Below are positions 8,227 to 16,746 of a stretch of DNA of 64,000 bases, one piece after another; the stretch's first letter is position 1, and every line of letters starts with the position of its first letter. The position numbers and the translations under genes are program-made. The notes beneath the pieces were generated by a model. It did not search any database. It was not told the origin of the DNA and worked only from the letters and a program-made list of their open reading frames with translations. This DNA is from an uncultured Eubacteriales bacterium (lineage in GTDB: Bacteria > Bacillota > Clostridia > Lachnospirales > Lachnospiraceae): positions 1 to 64,000 of the forward strand of contig OMWV01000037.1 of the NCBI GenBank assembly GCA_900314845.1, in the 5' to 3' direction.

Positions 8227-9971
8227 ATCTTACAATAAACCGCAAACCGATTTCAGTGCCTGAAGGGACTACGATCCTCGAAGCAGCGGAGCAAAATGGC
8301 ATAAAGATCCCTCACCTGTGCTGGCTGAAGGAACTGAACGAGATCGGAGCCTGCAGACTCTGCAGCGTAGAGGTAGAGGGAGAAGAAAAGCTGATCCCTT
8401 CCTGCGTAACTCCGGTCCGCGAGGGAATGGTAGTAACAGCCGACAACGGAAGAGTCCGTATGGCGGCTAGAAATAACCTAGCATTTATCATGAGCAGGCA
8501 CGACGGACGCTGTTCCTCCTGTTCGAGAAGCACGAACTGCCGTCTCCAGGATCTGTGCAACACGCTCAGCCTGGATCTGACAGAGTACTATCCCAATATT
8601 CCTTCCGGAAGAATGATCGAGTGGCCGCAGGATTTCCCTCTGATCAGAGATAATACAAGATGTATCCAGTGCATGCGCTGCATCCAGATCTGCAAGAAGG
8701 TCCAGGGTATGGATGTCTGGGGCCTGATCGGTTCCGGCAGCTGGACAAGCGTCGGCGTTGAGGGAATGCGCAAGATAGAGCAGGCAGACTGTACCCTTTG
8801 CGGTCAGTGCATCACCCATTGTCCGACAGCAGCTCTTCACGAGAGAAATGATATTGCCAAGGTTAAAGATGTTGTCGAGGATCCGGATATCGTTACGGTA
8901 GCTCAGATCGCTCCTGCCATCCGCACAGCCTGGGGAGAACGTTTCGGACTGGGTCCCGAGGAGGCAACCATCAATAAACTTGCCGGCTGTCTGCACACAT
9001 TGGGCTTTGATTATATCATAGACACGAGTTTCGGCGCGGATCTTACCATCATGGAAGAGGCGACGGAGTTCCTGGAGAGGAAGAAGAGAGGAGACCTGGA
9101 TCAGTATCCTATGTTTACATCCTGCTGCCCCGGCTGGGTACGTTTCGTCAAGAGCCGTTATCCTCAGCTTGTAGGCCAGCTCTCCACGGCAAAGAGTCCT
9201 CACATCATGCTGGGAGCTGTTATTAAGAGCTATTTCGCGGAGAAGAAGGGAATAGATCCCGCAAAGGTCCGCGTTGTATCCATCATGCCCTGCGTTGCTA
9301 AGAAGGCTGAGGCCGATCTGCCCACGCAGAGAAATGAAAACGGTCTCAAGGATGTCGATTATGTGCTCACCACAAGAGAGACGGCAAGGATGCTGGGGGA
9401 GAACAATATAGACCCCAGGAATATTGAGGATTATCCTTTTGACAGCCTGCTGGGTGATTATACAGGCGCGGCTGTGATATTTGGCACAACGGGCGGTGTT
9501 ATGGAAGCGGCTCTCAGAAGCGCTGCATATTTCATAACAGGAGAGAATCCGGATCTTGATATGTTCCAGGAGATCCGCAGTGACAAGTCGGAAGGAAAGG
9601 CATGGCGTGAGCTGACAGCAACGATCGGTGATACGACGGTGTCCATAGCTGTCACAAGCGGCCTTGTGAATACGAATACCCTTTGCCGTGCGATCCTGCG
9701 AGGGGAAGTAAAGTATGACTTTGTAGAGATCATGGCCTGTCCGGGCGGCTGCTCAGGCGGCGGCGGCCAGCCTCTCCACACAGATGATGTGGAAAGATCC
9801 CTCACAAGAGGAAGCGTCCTTCTCAAGATGGACGAGAATATGCCTCTCAGATACAGCCATGAGAATCCTGACATTATGAAGCTTTATTCCGAGTATCTGG
9901 ATAAGCCTCTGTCAGAGAGAGCCCATAAACTCCTTCACACTGATCACTTTGGCTGGTCTATGGATGATTAA
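8220..9971 (+). CDS. hydA: [FeFe] hydrogenase, glutamate-synthase-linked (group A2-like)
   Basis: A 583-residue [FeFe] hydrogenase, which interconverts protons and H2. From the N-terminus: a 2Fe-2S ferredoxin domain (Cys34, 45, 48, 62), a His-ligated 4Fe-4S site (H94, C98, C101, C107), two 4Fe-4S ferredoxin motifs (CIQCMRCIQIC at ~148; CTLCGQCITHC at ~191) and the H-cluster domain with TSCCPGW (~300), MPCVAKKAE (~345) and MACPGGCSGGGGQ (~505). All expected H-cluster cysteines are present. The ATG at 8220 has GGAGGGAGG in front and overlaps the upstream gene's stop. Pairing with a GltD-like flavoprotein instead of NuoE/NuoF subunits points to the HydDB group A2 class, predicted to use NAD(P)H but little studied. 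The maturases HydE, HydF and HydG are not in the window. Confidence 0.93.
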   Translation: MVNLTINRKPISVPEGTTILEAAEQNGIKIPHLCWLKELNEIGACRLCSVEVEGEEKLIPSCVTPVREGMVVTADNGRVRMAARNNLAFIMSRHDGRCSSCSRSTNCRLQDLCNTLSLDLTEYYPNIPSGRMIEWPQDFPLIRDNTRCIQCMRCIQICKKVQGMDVWGLIGSGSWTSVGVEGMRKIEQADCTLCGQCITHCPTAALHERNDIAKVKDVVEDPDIVTVAQIAPAIRTAWGERFGLGPEEATINKLAGCLHTLGFDYIIDTSFGADLTIMEEATEFLERKKRGDLDQYPMFTSCCPGWVRFVKSRYPQLVGQLSTAKSPHIMLGAVIKSYFAEKKGIDPAKVRVVSIMPCVAKKAEADLPTQRNENGLKDVDYVLTTRETARMLGENNIDPRNIEDYPFDSLLGDYTGAAVIFGTTGGVMEAALRSAAYFITGENPDLDMFQEIRSDKSEGKAWRELTATIGDTTVSIAVTSGLVNTNTLCRAILRGEVKYDFVEIMACPGGCSGGGGQPLHTDDVERSLTRGSVLLKMDENMPLRYSHENPDIMKLYSEYLDKPLSERAHKLLHTDHFGWSMDD

Positions 9972-10003
9972 TCGTTTATAATTATACCTGTTTTTCTTTG
10001 AAG

Positions 10004-10049
10004 TTCTCACCCGGCTGGATTTCATTCCCGCCCGGGTGAGAATTTTTTT
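10004..10049 (+). terminator. Intrinsic terminator of the hydrogenase operon
   Basis: TTCTCACCCGG (10004-10014) pairs with CCGGGTGAGAA (10032-10042) and is followed by seven T residues. Confidence 0.9.
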
Positions 10050-10088
10050 CTGCTTGCCGAAATGAGCTTTCAAACAGGCGGCTTACTG

Positions 10089-10117
10089 TTGCCTGAGTCC
10101 CCAATATAGTGTAGTAT
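10089..10117 (+). promoter_or_regulatory. Predicted promoter of the pyrophosphatase pair
   Basis: TTGCCT (10089-10094), 17-bp spacer, TAGTAT (10112-10117). It leaves a ~120-nt leader that contains an AGTATT/AATACT inverted repeat (10113-10132) and a small CAGCC/GGCTG hairpin. Confidence 0.4.
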
Positions 10118-10240
10118 TGATATTGTAATACTTTGTTTAAACAGACAGAAACTTGTCAGCCCGGAAGGCTGGCTTTTATAGCGTTTAGAAAGGAATATGA
10201 CCTGACGGCAGGGACAGCCAGGAAGGATGAAGAACTGAAT

Positions 10241-11569
10241 ATGGCGAAGAAAAAAAGAACGATTTATGTCACCGGACCAAATCGGCAGGATCTGTCGGCA
10301 GTCTGCTGCTGCCTTGCTCTTGCGGACCTTGAGCGGCAGATTAATGACAGGATGCATAGGGATGATGACTGCGGATACGATTATCAGGCGGTATATCCGC
10401 TAAAGGCGGATGACAGGATTCTGAAACTTCTTTCGCTCTGCGGGGCCGAGGCTCCCAGACTCATGACGGATGCCAGAACACAGACCATAGATGTAGACTA
10501 CAGCGAGGGGATCTCTGTGAATGAAGATATTTCCCTGCTCTCTGCCTGGAAGCTGATGAGGAAGGAGTGCCGGTCCACGCTTGCTGTGACAAGGGAGGAC
10601 GGGACTCTGGAAGGAGTTATCACGACTGGCGATATAGCCAGATCCTATATGGAAGTATTTGACAATCAGATCCTGGGCCAGGCGGGAACGCCCTTTAAGA
10701 ATATCGTCCAGACGCTGGATGGCAGCCTTCTGACGGGAGATCCCGACGGCCGCCTTACCCGGGGAACGACGATCGTCGGCGCTGGCAATATTGATACCAT
10801 CAGGCAGAAGATCCAGCCGGGCGACGCCCTCCTTCTAGGCAATCGTTATGAGACTCAGCTGTGCGCGATAGAGCAGCAGGCAGCTGTGATGATCGTGTGT
10901 GCCGGGACAGAGGTTTCCAGGACGATCCTCAAGATCGCCTCTGAAAAGGGCTGCGTTGTGATCACGACCCCCTATGATACCTACACGGCAGCCAGGATGA
11001 TCAATCAGAGTATTCCGGTCAGTCAGTTCATGACAAGGCAGCCGATCCATTTTCAGGAAGATGATTATATCGATGATATCAGGCCGGTCATGATGAATAC
11101 AAGGATCCGGGATTTTCCGATCCTGTCCGCAGACGGCCTTTTCATCGGCATGATATCCCGCAGACACCTGATCGATATGACCCGCAAGCAGTTCATCCTT
11201 GTCGGCCACAATGATGAAGCTTCCTCTATTCCGGGCATAAAGGAGGCTGAGGTGGTCGGTATCGTGGATAACCATCCGCTCAAGACGGTCGAGACCATGC
11301 GGCCTGTCCCGGTTAAGACTTATCCTGCGGCATCCTGCGCGGTCATCATCAGCAGACTGTTTGAGGAGAATCAGATCGGGCTGGATGAGAAGAATGCGGG
11401 CCTCCTCTACGCGGCCCTGCTCTCTGATACAGACGGCTTGGCAAGCCCGAATACAAGCCGGGAGGACCGGGAGCTGGCATCTTCCCTGGCGTGGATCTGC
11501 GGGGAGAGCGCTGCTGGGATAGAGAATATTATGGGCATGGCCGGAAGGGAGGACCAGGGCGATGAATAA
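10241..11569 (+). CDS. Degenerate CBS-pyrophosphatase paralogue (pseudoenzyme)
   Basis: A 442-residue paralogue of the next gene, alignable along its length through CBS-DRTGG-CBS regulatory domains and the first DHH domain. The metal- and phosphate-binding motifs are lost: GHKNPDTDS of the active enzyme is GPNRQDLSA here, DHNE is GHND, VDHHK is VDNHP; only SDT survives. The C-terminal DHHA2 domain (about 110 residues) is absent. It therefore should not hydrolyse pyrophosphate but may still bind nucleotides in the CBS part and associate with the active enzyme. The frame is open throughout, so it is maintained rather than decaying. ATG 10241 is chosen for the hydrophilic MAKKKRTIYV start; its ribosome site (AAGGATGAAG) is weak. 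It overlaps the next gene by 8 bp. Confidence 0.85.
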   Translation: MAKKKRTIYVTGPNRQDLSAVCCCLALADLERQINDRMHRDDDCGYDYQAVYPLKADDRILKLLSLCGAEAPRLMTDARTQTIDVDYSEGISVNEDISLLSAWKLMRKECRSTLAVTREDGTLEGVITTGDIARSYMEVFDNQILGQAGTPFKNIVQTLDGSLLTGDPDGRLTRGTTIVGAGNIDTIRQKIQPGDALLLGNRYETQLCAIEQQAAVMIVCAGTEVSRTILKIASEKGCVVITTPYDTYTAARMINQSIPVSQFMTRQPIHFQEDDYIDDIRPVMMNTRIRDFPILSADGLFIGMISRRHLIDMTRKQFILVGHNDEASSIPGIKEAEVVGIVDNHPLKTVETMRPVPVKTYPAASCAVIISRLFEENQIGLDEKNAGLLYAALLSDTDGLASPNTSREDRELASSLAWICGESAAGIENIMGMAGREDQGDE

Positions 11570-13211
11570 TGAAACCATCTATATCACAGGACATAAAAAC
11601 CCGGACACGGATTCCATCTGCAGCGCGATCTCCTATGCCTGGTACAAGAATCAGATCACGGGATCAGACTGCTATAGGCCGGCAAGGGCAGGAGAGATAA
11701 ATCTGGAGACAGATCATGTCTTAAAGAAGTTCGGGGCAAAGGCACCCAGGCTTTTGACAGATCTCAGGACTCAGGTGAAGGATCTGAGCCTGGAAGAGGG
11801 CGAGAGGGTCGACAGCTGCCTGTCTATCCGCAAGGCCTGGGAGACTCTCCGGTCTGTGCAGAAATCGACCCTTGTCGTTGTAAATGATCAGGAGGAGCTT
11901 GAAGGGATCATCACCATCGGTGATATCGCCCGTTCCATTATGGAGGTTCACAGCAATACCGTGCTGGCTGAGGCCGGAACTCCCTATAAGAATATCGTAG
12001 AGACACTTGAGGCTAAGGTAGCCGCGGGTGACATTGAGGGCAGGACGGCTAGCGGCAAGGTCCTGATGGGCGCTGTCAATCCCGATCTTCTGGAAAAATA
12101 TATAGAACCGGGAGATATGGTGATCGTGGCGGACCGCTATGAATCACAGCTCTGTGCCCTCGAGATGCACGCCTCCTGTCTTATTATCTGCCTTGATGAG
12201 CATATAAACGACAATATCATCCGCACAGCTCAGGAAAACGGCTGCATTATCATAGATTCTCCCTACGATTCTTATATAACTGCCAGATTGCTCAATGAGA
12301 GCATTCCCATCAACTATTTTATGATAAAGGACAATATCCTCAGCTTCCATATGGATGACTATCTGGACGATATAAAAGGGACGGTAGTAAAGGTGCGCCA
12401 CAGAACCTTCCCCGTCCTGGATGAGAAGGAAAGGCTCACAGGCATTATCACAAGGCACGGCCTCCTGGAGAGCGCGGGCAAGAAAGTGATCCTTGTGGAT
12501 CACAATGAACTGAGTCAGGCCGTCGACGGCATGGAGGAGGCAGATATCCAGGAAATCGTGGATCACCATAAGCTGGGCTCTGTAAAGAGCAAAAGGCCTG
12601 TGATGCTGGAGTGTCAGCCGCTGGGCTGCACGGCGACGATCATTTACCAGATGTGTAAGAGGAGAGGCCTGGATATTCCTGCGGATATCGCGGGGCTTAT
12701 GTGCAGCGCCATCATATCGGATACCCTCCTTTACCGGTCTCCGACCTGCACCCAGGCTGATATCAAGGCCTGCTCCGACCTGGCAAGGATCGCAGGCATA
12801 GATCCCAAGGACCTGGCCATGAGCATGTTCCGGGCAGGAAGCAATTTCGACGGCCGCAGTGATGAAGATATCTTTTATCAGGATTTCAAGCGCTTCCAGG
12901 CAGGAGATGTCCGTTTTGGTGTCGGCCAGGTAACGTCCATGGACGGGGAGGAGCTGGAACAGCTCTCTGACAGGATGCTCAAATATATGAACGAATCACT
13001 TCCCGGAAGCGGACTGGATATGACTTTCCTTATGATGACGGATATCTTAAACGAGTCGACCCTTCTGCTCTGTGCGGGTTCTCATGCGCGCCAGAAACTG
13101 GAAGACTATCGTTCCTATCCGGAGAAGGGCAGCCAGGGACTTGTCATGGAAGGGGTCGTCTCTCGAAAGAAGCAGGTCATTCCTGCCCTGATGGCCGCGC
13201 TCAGTCAGTAG
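11562..13211 (+). CDS. ppaC: CBS-domain family II (Mn-dependent) inorganic pyrophosphatase
   Basis: Cytoplasmic enzyme that splits pyrophosphate and so drives biosynthetic reactions. The 549 residues show a DHH domain with GHKNPDTDSICSA (residues 10-22), a regulatory insert of two CBS motifs flanking a DRTGG domain (~70-310; ITIGDIARS, DMVIVADRYESQL), then VDHNE, VDHHK and SDTLLYRSPT metal/phosphate motifs and a C-terminal DHHA2 domain ending with a phosphate-binding SRKKQ motif. This is the clostridial nucleotide-regulated type, inhibited by AMP/ADP and activated by ATP or diadenosine polyphosphates in characterised members. Start ATG lies inside the end of the upstream paralogue with GGGAGG in front. 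Translation coupling with an inactive paralogue is unusual. Confidence 0.95.
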   Translation: MNNETIYITGHKNPDTDSICSAISYAWYKNQITGSDCYRPARAGEINLETDHVLKKFGAKAPRLLTDLRTQVKDLSLEEGERVDSCLSIRKAWETLRSVQKSTLVVVNDQEELEGIITIGDIARSIMEVHSNTVLAEAGTPYKNIVETLEAKVAAGDIEGRTASGKVLMGAVNPDLLEKYIEPGDMVIVADRYESQLCALEMHASCLIICLDEHINDNIIRTAQENGCIIIDSPYDSYITARLLNESIPINYFMIKDNILSFHMDDYLDDIKGTVVKVRHRTFPVLDEKERLTGIITRHGLLESAGKKVILVDHNELSQAVDGMEEADIQEIVDHHKLGSVKSKRPVMLECQPLGCTATIIYQMCKRRGLDIPADIAGLMCSAIISDTLLYRSPTCTQADIKACSDLARIAGIDPKDLAMSMFRAGSNFDGRSDEDIFYQDFKRFQAGDVRFGVGQVTSMDGEELEQLSDRMLKYMNESLPGSGLDMTFLMMTDILNESTLLLCAGSHARQKLEDYRSYPEKGSQGLVMEGVVSRKKQVIPALMAALSQ

Positions 13212-13271
13212 TGATCATGCCGAATAAGTTTTTTGATATTTGTAAAATATATCCAAATATTATTTCTCTTA

Positions 13272-13300
13272 TTGCATAAGCTGCGCCCGTTCGGTAAAAT
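13272..13300 (+). promoter_or_regulatory. Predicted promoter of the Ser/Thr symporter gene
   Basis: TTGCAT (13272-13277), 17-bp spacer, TAAAAT (13295-13300), 34 bp before the TTG start. Confidence 0.5.
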
Positions 13301-13334
13301 AAAGTTTATGTAAAACATCAGGGAGGAATTTATT

Positions 13335-14705
13335 TTGAAATTTGCAGCATTTTGTAAGAAGGCTGTAAAAAAGTACAGCAGCAGCAGCCTGATCCTTCGG
13401 ATCTTATGCGGTATCATCATCGGCTTTATTCTGGCTATGATTGTCAGGGGTCTTGTCCCCGATATAGAGAAGGCCGGCATCCCGACAAACATGAACTGGC
13501 TGGTCTTATTTGGCGATCTCTTTGTAGGAGCTCTCAAGGCAATAGCGCCTGTCCTGGTCTTCACTCTGGTCAGCAGCGCTCTGGCTCAGGCATCCAGCAA
13601 GTTTGACAAGCGCTTTGCCAACGTTATCTTTCTTTATATGTTCACAACATTCATGGCAGCTTTTATTGCCGTTTTCGCCAGCTTTGCCTTCCCACAGACT
13701 CTGGTGCTGGAGGATGCTGCCAAGGCAGATACGATTCCCCAGGGCATAGGAGAGGTCATTCACAATGTTCTCATGAACATAGTGGCCAACCCCTTTGACG
13801 CTTTTGTCAAGGCAAACTATCTGGGCATTCTTTTCTGGGCTGCCCTCTTCGGGCTGGCTATGAAGAGCTTTGCCTCCGATTCGGGCAAGCAGTTTATGGC
13901 AAGTGTTGCCCAGGCTGTATCCCAGATTGTCCGCTGGATCATAAATCTTGCCCCCTTCGGTATAGCCGGCCTGGTTTTTAAAACGGTATGTACGAACGGA
14001 CCTGCTATATTTAAGAACTACGGCAAACTGATCCTTCTGCTGGTGGGCTGCATGGCTTTTGAATCTTTCATCGTGAATGGAGTCATAGCCTGGATCCACT
14101 TGAGAAGGAATCCCTATCCGCTGATATTCCGCTGTCTTCGCGAAAGCGGACTCACGGCATTTTTCACCAGGAGTTCTGCCGCCAATATCCCGATCAATAT
14201 GGAACTTTGCAAGAAGCTGGGCCTTGACCCTGATCTTTACTCGGTTTCCATACCGCTGGGATCGACCATCAACATGGACGGAGCGGCTATCACGATCTCG
14301 GTCATGACTTTGGCCGCTGCCCATACGCTGGGGGTTTCCGTAGATATCCCGACTGCCCTGATCCTGAGCGTGCTCTCGACATTTGCCGCCTGCGGCGCCT
14401 CGGGAGTTGCCGGAGGATCTCTCCTTCTCATTCCCATGGCCTGCTCTCTTTTCGGCATATCAAATGATGTTGCCATGCAGGTCGTTGCTGTCGGCTTTAT
14501 TATCGGTGTTGTCCAGGATTCAGTGGAGACCATGCTGAATTCCTCCGGTGACGTCATATTCGCCGCCATCGCTGAATACCGCGTATGGTTAAAGAAGGGC
14601 AGACGCCTTCCGGGTTTCATGTACACCGCGTCTGAGCGCAGAGAAATGGGGATCAGCAAGGAATTCCCGGGTGATACAAAGGAAGCCATGCAGAAACAGG
14701 CATAA
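13335..14705 (+). CDS. sstT: Sodium:serine/threonine symporter
   Basis: Integral membrane symporter of the dicarboxylate/amino acid:cation (DAACS) family, 456 residues, with about eight membrane segments and two re-entrant hairpins. The SstT-type signatures are the serine-rich TRSSAANIPINMELCKKLG loop and SIPLGSTINMDGAAITI, where the family more often has N-M-A-G. The short C-terminal tail is basic. It most likely imports serine and threonine with sodium. The TTG start is chosen because GGGAGG stands 8 bp before it and no ATG lies nearby in frame. It is a single-gene unit with its own promoter and a shared bidirectional terminator. Confidence 0.9.
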   Translation: MKFAAFCKKAVKKYSSSSLILRILCGIIIGFILAMIVRGLVPDIEKAGIPTNMNWLVLFGDLFVGALKAIAPVLVFTLVSSALAQASSKFDKRFANVIFLYMFTTFMAAFIAVFASFAFPQTLVLEDAAKADTIPQGIGEVIHNVLMNIVANPFDAFVKANYLGILFWAALFGLAMKSFASDSGKQFMASVAQAVSQIVRWIINLAPFGIAGLVFKTVCTNGPAIFKNYGKLILLLVGCMAFESFIVNGVIAWIHLRRNPYPLIFRCLRESGLTAFFTRSSAANIPINMELCKKLGLDPDLYSVSIPLGSTINMDGAAITISVMTLAAAHTLGVSVDIPTALILSVLSTFAACGASGVAGGSLLLIPMACSLFGISNDVAMQVVAVGFIIGVVQDSVETMLNSSGDVIFAAIAEYRVWLKKGRRLPGFMYTASERREMGISKEFPGDTKEAMQKQA

Positions 14706-14741
14706 AATAAGGCTGCCGCAAAATGCGGCAGCCTTATTTTA
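14703..14741. terminator. Bidirectional terminator, 18-bp perfect stem
   Basis: TAAAATAAGGCTGCCGCA (14703-14720) is the exact reverse complement of 14724-14741, with a 3-nt loop. It separates convergent sstT and the NifX-FKBP gene. Its GC core (AGGCTGCCGC...GCGGCAGCCTTATT) recurs at 17909-17940. Confidence 0.92.
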
Positions 14742-14751
14742 TGCCTGTACA

Positions 14752-15594
14752 TCAGGCTCTGTCATTTACTTCCACAAGCTCTATCTTGAAGTTAAGCTCC
14801 TTGCCTGCCAGCTCGTGGTTGGCATCAAGGGTAATATTCTCATCGTCCTTCTCGGTTACGGTCACCGGGAACTGCTGGCCCCTTGCGTCCATCAGTCCGA
14901 CTCTCTGGCCTACGGAAAGATTCTCGGAACCGGGCAGATCAGAGATCTTTGTTCTCAGGACCTGTCTTTCGTCATATTGGCCGTAGGCTTCCTCCGGCAT
15001 CAGGTGGACGTTAACCACGTCACCAACGTTCATCTCAAGAACAGCCAGGTCAAATCCTTTTATCATCATGCCTGTGCCGCAGATGAATTCCAGCGGCTGG
15101 CCCCTGTCATAGGAAGAATCGAACTGGGTGCCGTCGTTGAGGGTCCCGCGGTAGTGAACCTTAACGACCTTGCCGGCATTCTTGCCTTCATAGATAACCT
15201 CGTGACGCACGCCGCAGTGGCCGCAGGAACCGCCGCAGCCCTCCTCCTGGTGCTGTTCGTGCTCGTGGTGGCTGCAGTTGGCGCTGCCCTCGGTGAGTTC
15301 TCCTCTCAGGTAGGCCTGGACAGCCTGGTCACAGTCTCCGCTGGCGCCGGGAATGATCGTGATCTGCGCTCCGTTAAGGGCTGCCTGAGCGCCGCCTCCG
15401 ATCCCGCCGCATATGATGACGCTTACGTCCTGCGCCTTCAGCCAATCGGCAAGAGCCTCATGTCCGGTTCCCTGGGTTCCCACTACCTGGCTGGACAGAA
15501 CCCTTCCGTCTTCTATCTCATAAATTTTGAAGTTCTCTGTACGCCCAAAATGCTGGAAGATATTTCCATTATCGTAGGTTGCTGCAATCTTCAT
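14752..15594 (-). CDS. NifX-like / FKBP-type peptidyl-prolyl isomerase fusion
   Basis: The 280-residue protein fuses two domains. Residues ~1-105 match the dinitrogenase iron-molybdenum cofactor (NifX/NifB C-terminal) domain: MKIAATYDNGNIFQHFGRT start and a conserved VIICGGIGGGAQAAL stretch. Residues ~145-275 are an SlyD/FKBP-type isomerase with flap insertion (VHYRGTLNDGTQFDSSYDRGQPLEF, PEEAYGQYD, DANHELAGKELNF). The linker is rich in His and Cys (CSHHEHEQHQEEGCGGSCGHC), a likely metal-binding tail. No nitrogenase gene is near, so a role in metal or iron-sulfur handling coupled with folding is more likely than nitrogen fixation; that is inference. The ATG at 15594 gives the canonical start with GGAAAG upstream; the ATG at 15612 has no ribosome site. 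Confidence 0.88.
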   Translation of the reverse strand: MKIAATYDNGNIFQHFGRTENFKIYEIEDGRVLSSQVVGTQGTGHEALADWLKAQDVSVIICGGIGGGAQAALNGAQITIIPGASGDCDQAVQAYLRGELTEGSANCSHHEHEQHQEEGCGGSCGHCGVRHEVIYEGKNAGKVVKVHYRGTLNDGTQFDSSYDRGQPLEFICGTGMMIKGFDLAVLEMNVGDVVNVHLMPEEAYGQYDERQVLRTKISDLPGSENLSVGQRVGLMDARGQQFPVTVTEKDDENITLDANHELAGKELNFKIELVEVNDRA

Positions 15595-15669
15595 AAAAAT
15601 CTCGCTTTCCATATGAATTCTGAAGTGTTACATACTGTTTGTACCATATATCGGAAAATAAAGCAATTA

Positions 15670-16563
15670 CTATTGATTTTTTGGCTTTATCGATGTGACG
15701 ATCAGCATGGTGAATATCAGGGCAAATCCAAGGGCGTCCCAGACAGTGAAACTGCTGCCCATGAGAAAAACCGTGACAAGAGCGGCGGTCACCGGCTCTG
15801 AAAAGCCGTACATGATGCCCTTGACCGGACTGATCAGCCCAACTCCGCTCATATAGAGAGTGAAGGCCATGATATTGCCAACAATAACGATAAAGATGAC
15901 GCCCAGGCAGCCAATAAGGCTGGGGACATAGGGGATCGTCCAGGCGCGGAAGACCAGGAAAAAGAGGATGCCGCCGAAGAAAAATGACCAGCCCTGCAGA
16001 AGTTCTACAGGAAAATACTCCAGGAGTTTTTTTCCTGTCATGTTATAGACCATGATGCAGAGGGCGCTTCCCAGGCCTGCGGCGACAGCCGCCCAGGACA
16101 CGCTCATGCTGCCCGGGTGTCCGTGAGTGACCAGACAGAATACTCCACAAAGGGCCAGAATGATCCCCAGGATCTCACCGGCGCGCGGCAGCCTGTGCAC
16201 GATAAGGCAGGTGACAAGCAGGATAGGAATGGGAGACAGACTCTGCAGGATCGTAGCCAGACTGGCGCTTCCCAGCTGGATGCAGAGAAAGTAAAGCAGC
16301 TGGCAGATGGCAACGCCTGGTATGCCGTAGACCAGGGTTAGAGCTGCGCTTTTTCCCGTGCGAAAGGGAGCCAGGACATCTTTTCCATAGCGCAGGGAAC
16401 AATATATGAGCAGGATGATCCCTGACAATCCCAGCCGGATGGGAACCAGCCAGCGGCTGTCCATTCCCTGATTCTGGAAAAGATACTGGCCCATGGAACC
16501 GGACAGGCCCCAGCAGATCCCGCCTGCCATGGTAAATATAGCGCCTTTGAGTGATTGATTCAT
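15670..16563 (-). CDS. EamA/DMT-family transporter
   Basis: A 297-residue membrane protein with about ten hydrophobic segments arranged as two EamA repeats (first starts GAIFTMAGGICWGLSG; second SWAAVAAGLGSALCIMVYNM). Drug/metabolite transporters of this type export small metabolites such as amino acids; the substrate cannot be inferred here. The helix-9 region contains the usual EPVTAAL motif. The ribosome site is weak (AGGTAT). It is 75 bp upstream of the NifX-FKBP gene on the same strand, so the two could be co-transcribed. Confidence 0.85.
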   Translation of the reverse strand: MNQSLKGAIFTMAGGICWGLSGSMGQYLFQNQGMDSRWLVPIRLGLSGIILLIYCSLRYGKDVLAPFRTGKSAALTLVYGIPGVAICQLLYFLCIQLGSASLATILQSLSPIPILLVTCLIVHRLPRAGEILGIILALCGVFCLVTHGHPGSMSVSWAAVAAGLGSALCIMVYNMTGKKLLEYFPVELLQGWSFFFGGILFFLVFRAWTIPYVPSLIGCLGVIFIVIVGNIMAFTLYMSGVGLISPVKGIMYGFSEPVTAALVTVFLMGSSFTVWDALGFALIFTMLIVTSIKPKNQ

Positions 16564-16660
16564 ATGTGTATATACCTGATTTCTTAGTGAATTCGAACGT
16601 AGTTCATTTTACAATCATTGGGAATAACAATCAAGCTTTTTGTGTTCTCTGATAAATCCG

Positions 16661-16724
16661 TTGCCTAAAAAGTCCCAATAAAGTATAATTTGTTGTAAGG
16701 AGTACGAAGTATGGGAGGATGCCT
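16661..16724 (+). promoter_or_regulatory. Promoter and leader, copy A of a duplicated element
   Basis: TTGCCT (16661-16666), 17-bp spacer, TATAAT (16684-16689). From 16682 to 16724 the sequence matches 18984-19026 at 39 of 43 positions, covering the -10 box, a TAAGGAG ribosome site and the first codons (ATG R/G G C L) of a tiny ORF. The predicted transcript starts at or just before the ribosome site. Confidence 0.65.
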
Positions 16725-16746
16725 GGATTATGGCGAAGAGAGATAA
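16711..16746 (+). CDS. Candidate 11-codon upstream ORF (leader peptide A)
   Basis: ATG at 16711 follows TAAGGAG by 8 nt and opens an 11-residue peptide (MGGCLDYGEER) that ends inside the next gene, overlapping its start by 17 bp in another frame. The first five codons correspond to those of a second leader ORF at 19013 (M-R/G-G-C-L). Whether it is translated is unknown. Confidence 0.35.
   Translation: MGGCLDYGEER

Noticed and set aside
14671..15801. Plus-strand frame of 376 codons across the NifX-FKBP gene
   Set aside because: It begins in the sstT tail, runs through the terminator and is antisense to a gene with two clear domains.
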